Below, piece after piece: positions 46,104 through 55,433 of a stretch of 64,000 nt of DNA. The stretch's first letter is position 1. Each line of letters starts with the position of its first letter. Position numbers and translations under genes: made by a program. The stretch covers positions 62,001 through 126,000 of the forward strand of contig CAUHML010000002.1 in NCBI GenBank assembly GCA_959606905.1, written 5' to 3'. Origin of the DNA: an uncultured Bacteroides sp. (lineage in GTDB: Bacteria > Bacteroidota > Bacteroidia > Bacteroidales > Bacteroidaceae). Under the pieces are notes generated by a model. It was not told the DNA's origin. It did not search any database and worked only from the letters and a program-made list of their open reading frames with translations.

Positions 46104-46709
46104 ATGATGGAGAAAAACTATTCGGATATTTATAAAGATTTGTCTATGTGTACTATGAAAGATGAGGTATGGTGTGACATTAAAGGTTATGAAACTATGT
46201 ATCAAGTCAGTAATATGGGGCGCATCAAATCTTTTCTTACCCAGCGTATCCTCAGGCAATGTTTTGCGGGAAACGGACAACTTCAGGTGATATTGTGTGG
46301 CAATGGAGTGAGAAAAAAGGCTTATGTACTGATGCTTGTCGGTAGAGCGTTTATAGGTGAGTGTGACCGCTCGCAAAATGAGGTGTATTGTCATCTGAAT
46401 ATGCTAAAGACGGATAACCGAGCAAGCAATATATCTATCGTCAGCAAATCGGATGAACGTGTACTGGCTTATCGTTATGGACGGTTGCGTGCTGGTAATC
46501 TTGGAAATTCCGGAAGAAAGACGCAATTCAAACCTAAATATTATTATATCGGTACACGGTATGATGGAAGCGAGGTACGATATACTGCGGAAGAATTGGC
46601 TAAAAGATACGGTAGTGGACAACGAAGCATTATCCGGTGTGTGAAAGGTGTGACACATTTCCGAACTGCTTATAAAATGATTTGGCGGAGAGAGTTAATC
46701 AGCGAATAA
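46104..46709 (+). CDS. NUMOD4-domain protein with a degenerate HNH region
   Basis: 201 residues from ATG 46104; ATG 46107 is equally likely. The NUMOD4 DNA-binding motif is seen at about 23-50 (VWCDIKGYETMYQVSNMGRIKSF). The next part (CHLNMLKTDNRASNISIV) resembles an HNH nuclease, but only one His with Asn residues is seen, so nuclease activity is doubtful. The C-terminal GTRYDGSEVRYTAEELAKRYG resembles a small DNA-binding repeat. It may be a domesticated homing endonuclease. Confidence 0.72.
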   Translation: MMEKNYSDIYKDLSMCTMKDEVWCDIKGYETMYQVSNMGRIKSFLTQRILRQCFAGNGQLQVILCGNGVRKKAYVLMLVGRAFIGECDRSQNEVYCHLNMLKTDNRASNISIVSKSDERVLAYRYGRLRAGNLGNSGRKTQFKPKYYYIGTRYDGSEVRYTAEELAKRYGSGQRSIIRCVKGVTHFRTAYKMIWRRELISE

Positions 46710-46722
46710 TATACTATAGATT

Positions 46723-49572
46723 ATGAAAAAGCCGATAATGATGAAACCGGAGGTGTACGATGCCCTGAAACAAATCCAACTAAAAAATATCAAGGGTAAT
46801 TTGTACTGGGTGGTTTGGAAAAATGAGAAAGCATTTCAGGAGATGGGGGTGTCGCTGGATGATATTACTGATGTACTGGTTATGAAGGAGAATGCGGAGG
46901 ATTATCCTGATGCCATTTTTTATCAGGTGTATGATCAAGCGAGAGAACAATATATCTATGATAATTTAACGAATCCAAACATCAAGATTCATGGAGATAA
47001 TGAGCAAGCTTTCCTGGCTGCGATTCGTGTGTGCGATTCATGGAGAATAGATTATGAACAGAAGGCTGAGAGTCTGTCGAATACAGTGGAAAAGGCTTTA
47101 GAGAAGATTGCATTGCGTGAAAGAATGCTTGAACAAGAGGGAATCGGGAGTTGGGAGGCTATCAAATTTCAAGCTAGTAAAATTATTGGCAAAATAGGTG
47201 CGTTGTTGTGGACGAAGACTAAACCGATGACTGTTGACTTAACCGAACCGAAGAAAGGGAGGGAAGGAAATGGGGACCGGGAGGAGGAGGGGCAGGAGAA
47301 AGGTATATCACGGGGTACCGGACTTGTGATTGGACAGGAATCGGAGAAAGTGGTAGATAGGAATGTGATGGTTGACAACTATAAACTCTGGTCACTTACC
47401 GATGAACAAAAAATTAGTTCTGACGGGATAACTGTCTTGCATCGCATACAGGCAACCAAGGATTTCAGTTATGTGTTCGGTGTGGATGTGGTGAAAGGTG
47501 AGTTGGGTGGATGGATTGAAAACGAGAATAATCTGGAGGGAAACTCGTGGGTAGGAGATCAAGCTGAAGTGTACGGACGTGCCAGAGTGGTAGATTCGGC
47601 CGTGATAGAAAATGCTATTGTGAAAGATGATGCGAGAGTGACCAATGATAGTTGCGTTACCGGAAATGTACAGGTTACCGGCTCTGCCTGTATTGATAAT
47701 TCAATCATAGCTGATAACGCTCGAATTGATGGTTTCGCTGTCATAGAGAAAAGTTCTGTAGATGGCTACAGTTCTGTTTCCGGAGAATCCCACGTGCATG
47801 ATTGTACTTGTTCCCTTAATACCCATATTGTGAGTTCCTCTATTCAGAATGTAGATATGTCGGGGGATATTTATATTGAAGCATGTGAGTACGGGCATGG
47901 AGAAGGAGCAGAGGAGAGAGATTATGTGGATTATAGCCATCCGGCACTGTTGGAGAATGGTTTGCTGGAAAAACTACGTGCCCAGCAGAAGGGTGGTCTG
48001 AAAGAAGTGGTGGTATGTAGCAGAGAGGGAATGGAGTTCATTGCCGATTTAGAATTTGTGAGAGGTATATACCTGCCTATGGATTTGGTTGTCAGTCATC
48101 CGTTAATCTGTTGTGACGGGAATTGCTATGACGGTCAAAAGGTATTGGATAAACTGAAGGAGCTACATTATTCCATAGGTGATCTGCATCCGGAGTGCTT
48201 GATGGACATGATTGCCGGAAAACCACAGCCGTTGGGACCCTATATCTGCACCATCAAACAAGTGGGTGAAGAATTGGTATTGGAAGATGTTACTGAAATG
48301 ATGGCTGATGCGAACATACACCGATATGAAAAAAATGACTTGAAGGGTTTGCCGGATGATGAAAAACGGCAGCAAACATACGAAGGGCTACAAAACACGC
48401 CTGCCGGATTGGGACAATCTATGGAAAAGTATGCGGCTGATGCAAGAATGAAAAGTCTGTTTGTCTTTTCCGGAGAGGAAAAAATCGCTTCTGACAAAGT
48501 GACGGTTCTGCATCAGATTCAAGCAAGCAGGGACATCTCTTTTTTGGAAGAGAAAGATATACCAGAAGGTACGTTGGGAGGATGGATTGAGAGTGAGAAA
48601 AATCTGAAAGGTTATTCATGGGTAGATGGTAATGCCGAAGTATTTGGAAAAGCACAGGTTATCAATTCTTTTATTTTTGGTGATAGCATTGTGAGAGATA
48701 ATACTGTTGTAAAAGAAAGTACAGTATGGGAAAAAGCATTGATAGAGGGAGATGCTGAGGTTGAAGGATCACTCGTCTGCGGTCTTGTCCGAATCGGCGG
48801 TTCCTCTGTTCTTGAGAAGTCTGTCTTTGCCGATTATGGTTTTTGCATCGGGAATTCCCATCTGAATAACTGCTTTTGCCGAGGCAACGTAAATGTAGCT
48901 GATTCCTGGCTTCGGAATGTCTGTATGGATGGAGACTTTGCGGTATATAGAAAACAATTGGACTGTGTAACAGAAGGGGGTGAGATGAAGTCATTTGGCT
49001 ATCATTCGCCTGAGTTACTGACCGAAACTGTGATGGAACTGTTACGTGCCCATCCACAAGGTGTGAAGCAGATACCTTTGTGTAATGCAGATGGAAAGGA
49101 ATTCGTTGCTGACCTGAATTTGGTGGCAGGAGAAGATATGAGGATGAAACTGGTTGTGAGTAATCCGGTAGTGAGATACAACGGTGTGGATTATAATAGT
49201 CAAAAAGTTCTTGACGGGCTGGTTAAACTGAACCGCGACATTAGCGGAATTCATCCTGACCATTTGGTAAAAATGATGAAAGGGGAACCTTTGCAAGTCC
49301 GATCTGTACTATACACCATTCAACAAAAAGGGAATGAATATGAATTGGCAGATTTAAGAAAACGTGTGAATAATATTGAGATTTATTCTTTGAAAGACGG
49401 TGGCATGTCCATTCGATGTATGATTGACGGAGTGCAACAAGGAGGAAAGAGGCTATCGGAGGAAGCTGTACTGGCTTTCAATGACAGGACAGACAGAAGA
49501 GCGCTTGCAGTGGACTATTTCATGGATGAACTACGGGAGAATAGAGAAGTCGATCATTCATTGAAAAGGTGA
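46723..49572 (+). CDS. Duplicated hexapeptide beta-helix protein with C-terminal module
   Basis: 949 residues. The N-terminal domain (about 1-130) is shared with the genes at 49618 and 50127. Two copies of a roughly 300-residue unit follow (about 222-520 and 575-875). Each has TVLHRIQA/TVLHQIQA, LGGWIE, then hexapeptide-like beta-helix turns (YGRARVVDSAVIENAIV) as in YdcK-like proteins, and a mixed domain with IADLEFV/VADLNLV. The C-terminal module (about 885-945) and the tail HSLKR are shared with the protein at 50127. No signal peptide. Function unknown. Confidence 0.75.
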   Translation: MKKPIMMKPEVYDALKQIQLKNIKGNLYWVVWKNEKAFQEMGVSLDDITDVLVMKENAEDYPDAIFYQVYDQAREQYIYDNLTNPNIKIHGDNEQAFLAAIRVCDSWRIDYEQKAESLSNTVEKALEKIALRERMLEQEGIGSWEAIKFQASKIIGKIGALLWTKTKPMTVDLTEPKKGREGNGDREEEGQEKGISRGTGLVIGQESEKVVDRNVMVDNYKLWSLTDEQKISSDGITVLHRIQATKDFSYVFGVDVVKGELGGWIENENNLEGNSWVGDQAEVYGRARVVDSAVIENAIVKDDARVTNDSCVTGNVQVTGSACIDNSIIADNARIDGFAVIEKSSVDGYSSVSGESHVHDCTCSLNTHIVSSSIQNVDMSGDIYIEACEYGHGEGAEERDYVDYSHPALLENGLLEKLRAQQKGGLKEVVVCSREGMEFIADLEFVRGIYLPMDLVVSHPLICCDGNCYDGQKVLDKLKELHYSIGDLHPECLMDMIAGKPQPLGPYICTIKQVGEELVLEDVTEMMADANIHRYEKNDLKGLPDDEKRQQTYEGLQNTPAGLGQSMEKYAADARMKSLFVFSGEEKIASDKVTVLHQIQASRDISFLEEKDIPEGTLGGWIESEKNLKGYSWVDGNAEVFGKAQVINSFIFGDSIVRDNTVVKESTVWEKALIEGDAEVEGSLVCGLVRIGGSSVLEKSVFADYGFCIGNSHLNNCFCRGNVNVADSWLRNVCMDGDFAVYRKQLDCVTEGGEMKSFGYHSPELLTETVMELLRAHPQGVKQIPLCNADGKEFVADLNLVAGEDMRMKLVVSNPVVRYNGVDYNSQKVLDGLVKLNRDISGIHPDHLVKMMKGEPLQVRSVLYTIQQKGNEYELADLRKRVNNIEIYSLKDGGMSIRCMIDGVQQGGKRLSEEAVLAFNDRTDRRALAVDYFMDELRENREVDHSLKR

Positions 49573-49617
49573 TCTCTCTTTGACATATTAAAATCGAAAG
49601 AAGAATGTAATATAGCT

Positions 49618-50076
49618 ATGGAAGAAGATAATATCCCGAATGCTCTCAACTGCCAACGAGTTTTTGGGTGCCTAAGGGTAGGATGGGTTGTTGACAATTT
49701 GTATGACGTGCTCAGTCAGTATCACGACTTGTTTGAACAAAAAGGAATAACTCCTGAACTAGCCAAAGAAATAATTGACTTGAAAGCTATGGTAGTTTTC
49801 TGTCCCGATCCTCTTTCTTATTCAATAATGAAACAGGAACGAGTGGATTATATTTATGAGAATCTGGATAATTCCTCTATTGTTCTTATAGGTAAAAATG
49901 AAATGCGGTTTAGGGATGCTGTTTTCTCGTATGTTGTTCATAGGGATGAATATAATGACAAAGTGGAAGAACTAAAAAAACTGGCTATCAGACTCTATAA
50001 GGATGTACTGGATAGACCGTTTGCTGGACATTTACCGAAATGGGATGATGAAAGAAAATGCCCTGTAAATGAGTAA
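49618..50076 (+). CDS. Short paralogue carrying only the shared N-terminal domain
   Basis: 152 residues. It matches the N-terminal domain of the genes at 46723 and 50127: KGITPELAKEIIDLKAMVVF, then DYIYENLDNSSIVLIGKNEMRF. It lacks the C-terminal module and basic tail. It probably arose by partial duplication. The gap of 50 bases to 50127 and the direct neighbourhood suggest one transcript. Confidence 0.65.
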   Translation: MEEDNIPNALNCQRVFGCLRVGWVVDNLYDVLSQYHDLFEQKGITPELAKEIIDLKAMVVFCPDPLSYSIMKQERVDYIYENLDNSSIVLIGKNEMRFRDAVFSYVVHRDEYNDKVEELKKLAIRLYKDVLDRPFAGHLPKWDDERKCPVNE

Positions 50077-50126
50077 AGTTGTTGATGATCAACAATCTGT
50101 AGGTTCTTTTGTGAAGATAATTGAAA

Positions 50127-51239
50127 ATGAATGATGATATGAATGATGGTATATTACTACTGATAGGGAAAATAAAGGAAAGCCTGGCCGAAAAAGGTAT
50201 CAGTGAGAAGCAATTTATGGCAGTGTGCCAGCATGAAGATAACTTCGTAAAGGTGCAAATTACCGAGGCTGATCTCAAAGAATTGCTTGACCTAAAGCAG
50301 AAAGTTGCTTTTCTTCCAGAATCGTTTGCGTATTCATTAAGTCGTCCTGGAAGAGGGGATTATCTTTTGGCGAATTTTGATTCTCCTTCCGTAGTTCCAT
50401 TGGATAGGAATGAGGAGCGCTTCATAGATGCATTACATTCTTACTATCAACAGGTAAAAGGATATAAGCAAAAGACGGCTGCTTTGGTACAGATAGCTGA
50501 ATCTTATTTTATGCCATCATTGGAAGAATATTTTGTTGAGTCGTCCAAAGATGTGCAGGCGGATTATATCAGGAATTTGCGTCCCGGTCAGTTAACAGAT
50601 AATGAAGTTATAGAGCTTGTCAGTAAAAAAGCGGTATTTGCATCTCGGGGACGAGAGTTGGAAAGTAATTTTATGAATCTTCCAGAATCTTTTTTCCCTT
50701 TGATTGAGCAATACGGTAAGTATGACCGCACTATGATTGATTATGTGAAAGTACAACGAGGCATTGGACGAATTACTCCAACTACGGCTTATAATAGTAT
50801 GGATTACTTTCTGACTCACCGTTTGCTTGCCGAATGGAACCCTGCGGGTGCTGTGGATGACTATGGAGAGACTACAGGATGTTATTATTACCCTAATGTA
50901 AATATGAAGAATCCTGCTGAGAAGTTTCCACCTAACTTGTTGAATGAACTGCAATGGAGTGCGCTTGGGAGTAAAAGCCGGGGGGAAGCGGCTGAGTTCA
51001 TACCTTATGCTGCTTATCCAAAGAACCGCATAACTGGAGTGCAAGTTTATCCGTCAGGGAATGGTGGGCTGAACATACGGTGTATGGTGGATGGTGTACA
51101 GCAAGGAGGTAAACAGTTATCAGATGAAGATGTCGTGCGATGCAAGGAAGAAAGAACGGATTTGAATGAAATGGCAGTGGGGTATTTTACGGAAGCTTTT
51201 GCCTGGGAACCTGAAAGGGATATATCATTGAAAAGATAA
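50127..51239 (+). CDS. Modular protein: shared N-terminal domain plus C-terminal module
   Basis: 370 residues from ATG 50127; a TTG at 50121 is in frame. The N-terminal domain (about 10-120) has EADLKELLDLKQKVAFLPES and DYLLANFDSPSVV, paralogous to its two upstream neighbours. The middle (about 130-290) is not recognised. The last 65 residues (GLNIRCMVDGVQQGGKQLSD) are nearly the same as the end of the protein at 46723, with the tail ISLKR. Cytoplasmic. Function unknown. Confidence 0.68.
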   Translation: MNDDMNDGILLLIGKIKESLAEKGISEKQFMAVCQHEDNFVKVQITEADLKELLDLKQKVAFLPESFAYSLSRPGRGDYLLANFDSPSVVPLDRNEERFIDALHSYYQQVKGYKQKTAALVQIAESYFMPSLEEYFVESSKDVQADYIRNLRPGQLTDNEVIELVSKKAVFASRGRELESNFMNLPESFFPLIEQYGKYDRTMIDYVKVQRGIGRITPTTAYNSMDYFLTHRLLAEWNPAGAVDDYGETTGCYYYPNVNMKNPAEKFPPNLLNELQWSALGSKSRGEAAEFIPYAAYPKNRITGVQVYPSGNGGLNIRCMVDGVQQGGKQLSDEDVVRCKEERTDLNEMAVGYFTEAFAWEPERDISLKR

Positions 51240-51282
51240 AAATAGATATTGTAATTTAATTATAACCGTTTAATGTAAAAAA

Positions 51283-52233
51283 ATGAAAAAGCTAATTTTA
51301 AATGCAGTAATAGCTGCTACTGTTTTGAGTTTTGTCAGTTGTGACAGTGAATGTGAAGAGAGAGGAGGGAGTGTTCCGGCTGAATCGATTCTGACTATAA
51401 ATGCTGTGCCGGTTGAGGATACATGTGTTGCAACCAAATCTCCTATCTCTGTGTTTCCAGAACATGCCGAATTGGGATTGTTTGTAACGTCCGGAACATT
51501 GGGAAACAATTATAATAATATTCCGGCTAATAGTAATGTAAAGTCAACTTTACGGGAGTCAGTCTGGATCCAGACTCCAGCCGTTTATCTGTCAACAGCC
51601 AATGCGACCGTTTTCGCTTATTATCCTTATAGTAATGAGAATACCGACGGGACTAAGGTAGCTGTTGAGCATACGAGCCAAACGGATTATTTGTATGGCA
51701 TACAATATGCGGGACAGAGTGCAGTCAACAATGCCAACCCCAATGTCAATATTGGTATGCATCATGCGTTGGCTATGATTCAATTTCAGTTTGTAAAGAG
51801 TAATTATACCGGTCCCGGTAAACTGACGAAAATAGAAATTTTTAATTCGTCCGGTACGGTTTTGTGTAGCGAAGGTACTATGAATATTGCGACCGGTGAA
51901 ATAACGAATACTATAGGTAAAAGTGCATCTGCAAGTATTGAAAATATATCTGAAGGATTGGTTGCTATACCGGAAACTGCTTCAGCAGATGTTAGCACGT
52001 ATCCTAAAGTGTTGGTATTGCCACTTAAAAAGGAAGTTGCCTCGGGTAATATCAGCATCCGATTTACAATAGACGGAAGAAGCTATACTTTGGGGGTACC
52101 ATCAGGTACGAAGTGGGAGAAAAGTACTAAATATACCTACAAAATAAGATTGTCAGGAACTGAAATAAAAGTAGGTGAAACTTCGATTACAGATTGGATT
52201 GTAGGTGCGACAGAAAATGCTGAAATAGGATAA
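51283..52233 (+). CDS. Fimbrillin-family lipoprotein
   Basis: 316 residues. The lipoprotein signal ends SFVSC (Cys20). The acidic residues right after (DSECEE) resemble a Bacteroides surface-export signal. Two fimbrillin beta domains are visible: VFAYYPYS and MHHALAMIQFQFV in the first, and YTYKIRLSGTEIKVGETSITDW as the typical final strand. Fimbrillins polymerise into surface pili. Within a conjugative element a role in mating contact is inferred, as for the fimbrillin-like gene at 316. Confidence 0.85.
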   Translation: MKKLILNAVIAATVLSFVSCDSECEERGGSVPAESILTINAVPVEDTCVATKSPISVFPEHAELGLFVTSGTLGNNYNNIPANSNVKSTLRESVWIQTPAVYLSTANATVFAYYPYSNENTDGTKVAVEHTSQTDYLYGIQYAGQSAVNNANPNVNIGMHHALAMIQFQFVKSNYTGPGKLTKIEIFNSSGTVLCSEGTMNIATGEITNTIGKSASASIENISEGLVAIPETASADVSTYPKVLVLPLKKEVASGNISIRFTIDGRSYTLGVPSGTKWEKSTKYTYKIRLSGTEIKVGETSITDWIVGATENAEIG

Positions 52234-52322
52234 TCGGATTAAGAACAAGAGTTCGCTTGTTAACCGGGAACAGACTGATGTCTTGTTACTAACATAAAGG
52301 CGTAGTAGAAAAATACTGGACT

Positions 52323-53066
52323 ATGGGAGAAAAGAACTATAATAAAAGAGTAGTATTAGGTTTCTGGAGAAGAAACTGGTTGTCATTGGTTGCCATTGGT
52401 GTATTGTCATGGAACGGAATTTGTTATTGGCAAGCTTTCATGTGTATTTCTCCTTTTTTGATTATTCTCCTTGCTTTTTTCCTATATCTGTTCGTGGTAA
52501 AGTTTTTCTATGATAACCGTCTATCCTGTGAGGGGATGTTTACGGAGTTGAGAGAAGGCGGATGGCTTGTGATAAAGACAATTGCGCATCCAGGGATTGT
52601 GTTTTGGCAGAAGTGTGGCGCAGGGATAGATTTGTTGACCCAGCGACTTGGTGTGGAACAGGAACTAGTGATAGCGGAGAAGCGTAGGAAGAAACTGGAA
52701 ATAGAGTTGGCGCACAGGCAACTTCATGCACAACTTACACAAATGCCGGTAGTACCTTTGGAACCGTTATCATTGCTCCAGAATGAATTGGAAGAAGATT
52801 CGTTGGAGAACAGTGCTGTTTTGCCGAAAACGGTGAATGTTGAACGGGTACCCCCATACGCCAAGTATGCTCCAGTGTTGATGGAGTATCTGGAGCAGGT
52901 ATGCTGGGAAAGATTCACCGTAACACAAGCCCAGCAAATTCTGCACAAACGTTTTGGTACGGCGAAGCTTGTGCTGGAGGAACTGGTACACCAGCAAAAG
53001 CTAGAGTATGTAACAACAGGAAAACGAGTGGCTTATCGTCCTGTGACTACTAGAAATAACGAATAA
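52323..53066 (+). CDS. Membrane protein with C-terminal winged-helix-like domain
   Basis: 247 residues. Two hydrophobic helices (about 17-60) are followed by a cytoplasmic linker with a coiled-coil part (about 110-150). A C-terminal domain of about 70 residues (ERFTVTQAQQILHKRFGTAKLVLEEL, with LEYVTTGKRVAYR) has the look of a winged helix. FtsK-gamma-like domains at the end of membrane proteins have this layout, but no ATPase domain is present. It precedes the ArdC-like gene by 18 bases. Confidence 0.6.
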   Translation: MGEKNYNKRVVLGFWRRNWLSLVAIGVLSWNGICYWQAFMCISPFLIILLAFFLYLFVVKFFYDNRLSCEGMFTELREGGWLVIKTIAHPGIVFWQKCGAGIDLLTQRLGVEQELVIAEKRRKKLEIELAHRQLHAQLTQMPVVPLEPLSLLQNELEEDSLENSAVLPKTVNVERVPPYAKYAPVLMEYLEQVCWERFTVTQAQQILHKRFGTAKLVLEELVHQQKLEYVTTGKRVAYRPVTTRNNE

Positions 53067-53084
53067 TAGGCTCTTAAGAAAATT

Positions 53085-55394
53085 ATGACACCGAAAAATG
53101 AATACGAAGCAAAAGCGGCCGAACAGCAGGTACAATTGCTTACAGAGGCTTTGTCAGCAGCATCTAACGGTTCCGGTTACTGGATGAATATGTCCGGGAG
53201 GTATTATCCCCGATTTTATCCCAGTGGACCTGAAATCAGTCCATTCAATGCGTTGACACTAGGTTTGTTTTCTGACCGAAACGGATACAAAACAGGATTG
53301 TACACCTTTTATCCTGAGGCGAAAATCCGTAATGAACCAGTACAGGCGGGTGAGAAAGGAGTGCCTTTCAATTGGTATAACTGGAAAGAGTATGTAAACC
53401 GACATAACCCTAATGATACGATAACCAGGCAAGCATATTTGTTGTTGGAACCAGAAGATAAAAAGCAATATAAGGGTATCCATAACCGTGAAATTCGTAA
53501 TTTGTTCAACATTGACCAAACTATGACACCCTATGTGGACCCGGAAGGTTACAGCAAAATGATAGAACGTTGCGGCACCCTTCAGGAACGAGGTAATGAA
53601 CGCGCTAATGAGCGTCAGCTACATACTATTGTGAACGGTTTTGTGAAAACAATAAAAGATAATATGGTTCCTATCCGTCGTGACGGTTCTGTGGTTGTAC
53701 ATTATGACGTGGCAAAAGACGTGATATATGTGCCTGATATAAAGAATTATCCGCACTATATAGATTATGTGCAAGACTTGATGCGGGAAATAGTCCGAGC
53801 TACGGGCCATCAACAGCGGTGTGCACGTGAAGGAATGGTGATGAAGGGCGGTATCGCTCCTTCTGAAGAAGCGGTAAAGCGTGAAGAACTTGTAGTTGAA
53901 CTGGTAGCCGGTACCAAAATGCTGGAATTGGGACTACCGGCACGTTTGCTACCCAATTCGTTGCATCTTGTTGAAGAGTGGAACCGAGAACTGAGAGAAG
54001 ATCCGCAAATGATAGATACTCTTGAAGCGGATATCAACAATGCGATGGATATAATCCGCAAAGCAGAAAAGGGTGAAAAAGTCACCTACTTTTCGGAGTT
54101 GAATGTGCAGTTCACCGAGGAGATGAAGGAAAAGAAAAAGCCTACAGTTACTTCAGAAGAGAGTGCGATTCTTGCCGATATTATCCGTAATAGGGGCATG
54201 TTGATTGCGGATGGAAATTTTAACTCAGAAGAGGACAAGCAGAGATTCCTAGAGAAGTTTGATATGACTTACCATTATGAACATTTCAATCATGCCATGG
54301 CACTCACCAAAGACGAGGATCCAGAGGTGGTGGAGGTGGCTTTTACGGAAGCATTGCGCTGTTCGTCATATATAGATGAACTGGCTCGTGGCTACAAACC
54401 TTCGGAGTGGACGGATGCAGGAACCTATACTATCTATGATGCGTTAAAAGAGATTCCAGATCGGATATCTCGTGATTTTGTTGTTGTTACTAACCCTACA
54501 GAGGGCAGAGCTGACGTGATAATACCTGAAGGGGCTTTCACTGGTGGAAAAGTGCTGTTACCGGATGGAAAAACTCATAGCTTTTACTTGACACCTGACG
54601 AGGTGATGTCGGCTGAGGAACGTAGTTCCAAAGGAGCCCGGGTACAATACAATGAACTACAAGGGATGTCGAAGCAGCGCATCGCCCATGCCCTTCAGGA
54701 ACAGGGAGCTAAATATGTACGGTTCTTCAATACCGGAGGAGTTGCCAGTTTCCGTCCAAATGACGCATATTTTGACGGGAAAAGGGTGGGGATTGCCAAA
54801 TTGAACCAGTGGGAACTGGATGATGTACGGGAAATGAATGTTTCGGAGGCTGTAGAGAAAAGCCGCTCGGTTAATTTTGATCGGGTACAAATGATACGTG
54901 ACGATGCAAACCGTTGGGTACTCTATATGGCACCCACGGGAGAACCTCCCTTTTGTATGCATCCGGACAAGCCGGATATCAATCAGTTTTTTTCCACTTC
55001 GAAACAGGGAAATAGTGAAGATACAGAACGTATCCGTCGTGAGCTGGGACAAAAATATTATGCCATGTCACGTGTGAATCCGAATCTGCGAATTGACATG
55101 TTCGGAGAAAAAGCCCCCGTGGAAGATATTGCCCGTGTCGTACGTGCAAATGTTTATAAAACTAAAGACGGAAAGTTTCTTATTTCACCTGTATTTGAGG
55201 GGATAGAAAAAGTAGAGTCCCGACCGATTACCGATTCGCAATGGCAGCGACTCTGGCTGTCCGGTGATATTAATGCGTACAAGAGTAATATGGCTGCATT
55301 ATTATATGCAGATTTATTGCATCCGCAGCAGTCACAGGAATCTAAACAAGAACATGCGCAGGAAAACGTCCAATCGGTAGGGTTGAGAAGATGA
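53085..55394 (+). CDS. ArdC-like antirestriction protein with lost zinc ligands
   Basis: 769 residues. The N-terminal domain (about 1-160) matches the single-stranded-DNA-binding part of ArdC-type antirestriction proteins (SPFNALTLGLFSDRNGYKT, AGEKGVPFNWYNW). The following metallopeptidase-like domain has VIYVPDI and LMREIVRATGHQQR, where the family has HExxH: both His are Arg (234 and 238), so zinc cannot bind in the usual way. REELVVELVAG follows as in active members. The C-terminal part carries the shared module (about 690-750) and ends VGLRR. ArdC protects incoming plasmid DNA in recipients; here binding without proteolysis is likely. Confidence 0.75.
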   Translation: MTPKNEYEAKAAEQQVQLLTEALSAASNGSGYWMNMSGRYYPRFYPSGPEISPFNALTLGLFSDRNGYKTGLYTFYPEAKIRNEPVQAGEKGVPFNWYNWKEYVNRHNPNDTITRQAYLLLEPEDKKQYKGIHNREIRNLFNIDQTMTPYVDPEGYSKMIERCGTLQERGNERANERQLHTIVNGFVKTIKDNMVPIRRDGSVVVHYDVAKDVIYVPDIKNYPHYIDYVQDLMREIVRATGHQQRCAREGMVMKGGIAPSEEAVKREELVVELVAGTKMLELGLPARLLPNSLHLVEEWNRELREDPQMIDTLEADINNAMDIIRKAEKGEKVTYFSELNVQFTEEMKEKKKPTVTSEESAILADIIRNRGMLIADGNFNSEEDKQRFLEKFDMTYHYEHFNHAMALTKDEDPEVVEVAFTEALRCSSYIDELARGYKPSEWTDAGTYTIYDALKEIPDRISRDFVVVTNPTEGRADVIIPEGAFTGGKVLLPDGKTHSFYLTPDEVMSAEERSSKGARVQYNELQGMSKQRIAHALQEQGAKYVRFFNTGGVASFRPNDAYFDGKRVGIAKLNQWELDDVREMNVSEAVEKSRSVNFDRVQMIRDDANRWVLYMAPTGEPPFCMHPDKPDINQFFSTSKQGNSEDTERIRRELGQKYYAMSRVNPNLRIDMFGEKAPVEDIARVVRANVYKTKDGKFLISPVFEGIEKVESRPITDSQWQRLWLSGDINAYKSNMAALLYADLLHPQQSQESKQEHAQENVQSVGLRR

Positions 55395-55433
55395 CCGGAC
55401 AGTGAATCATACTGATACTATAAATTAAGAGAT

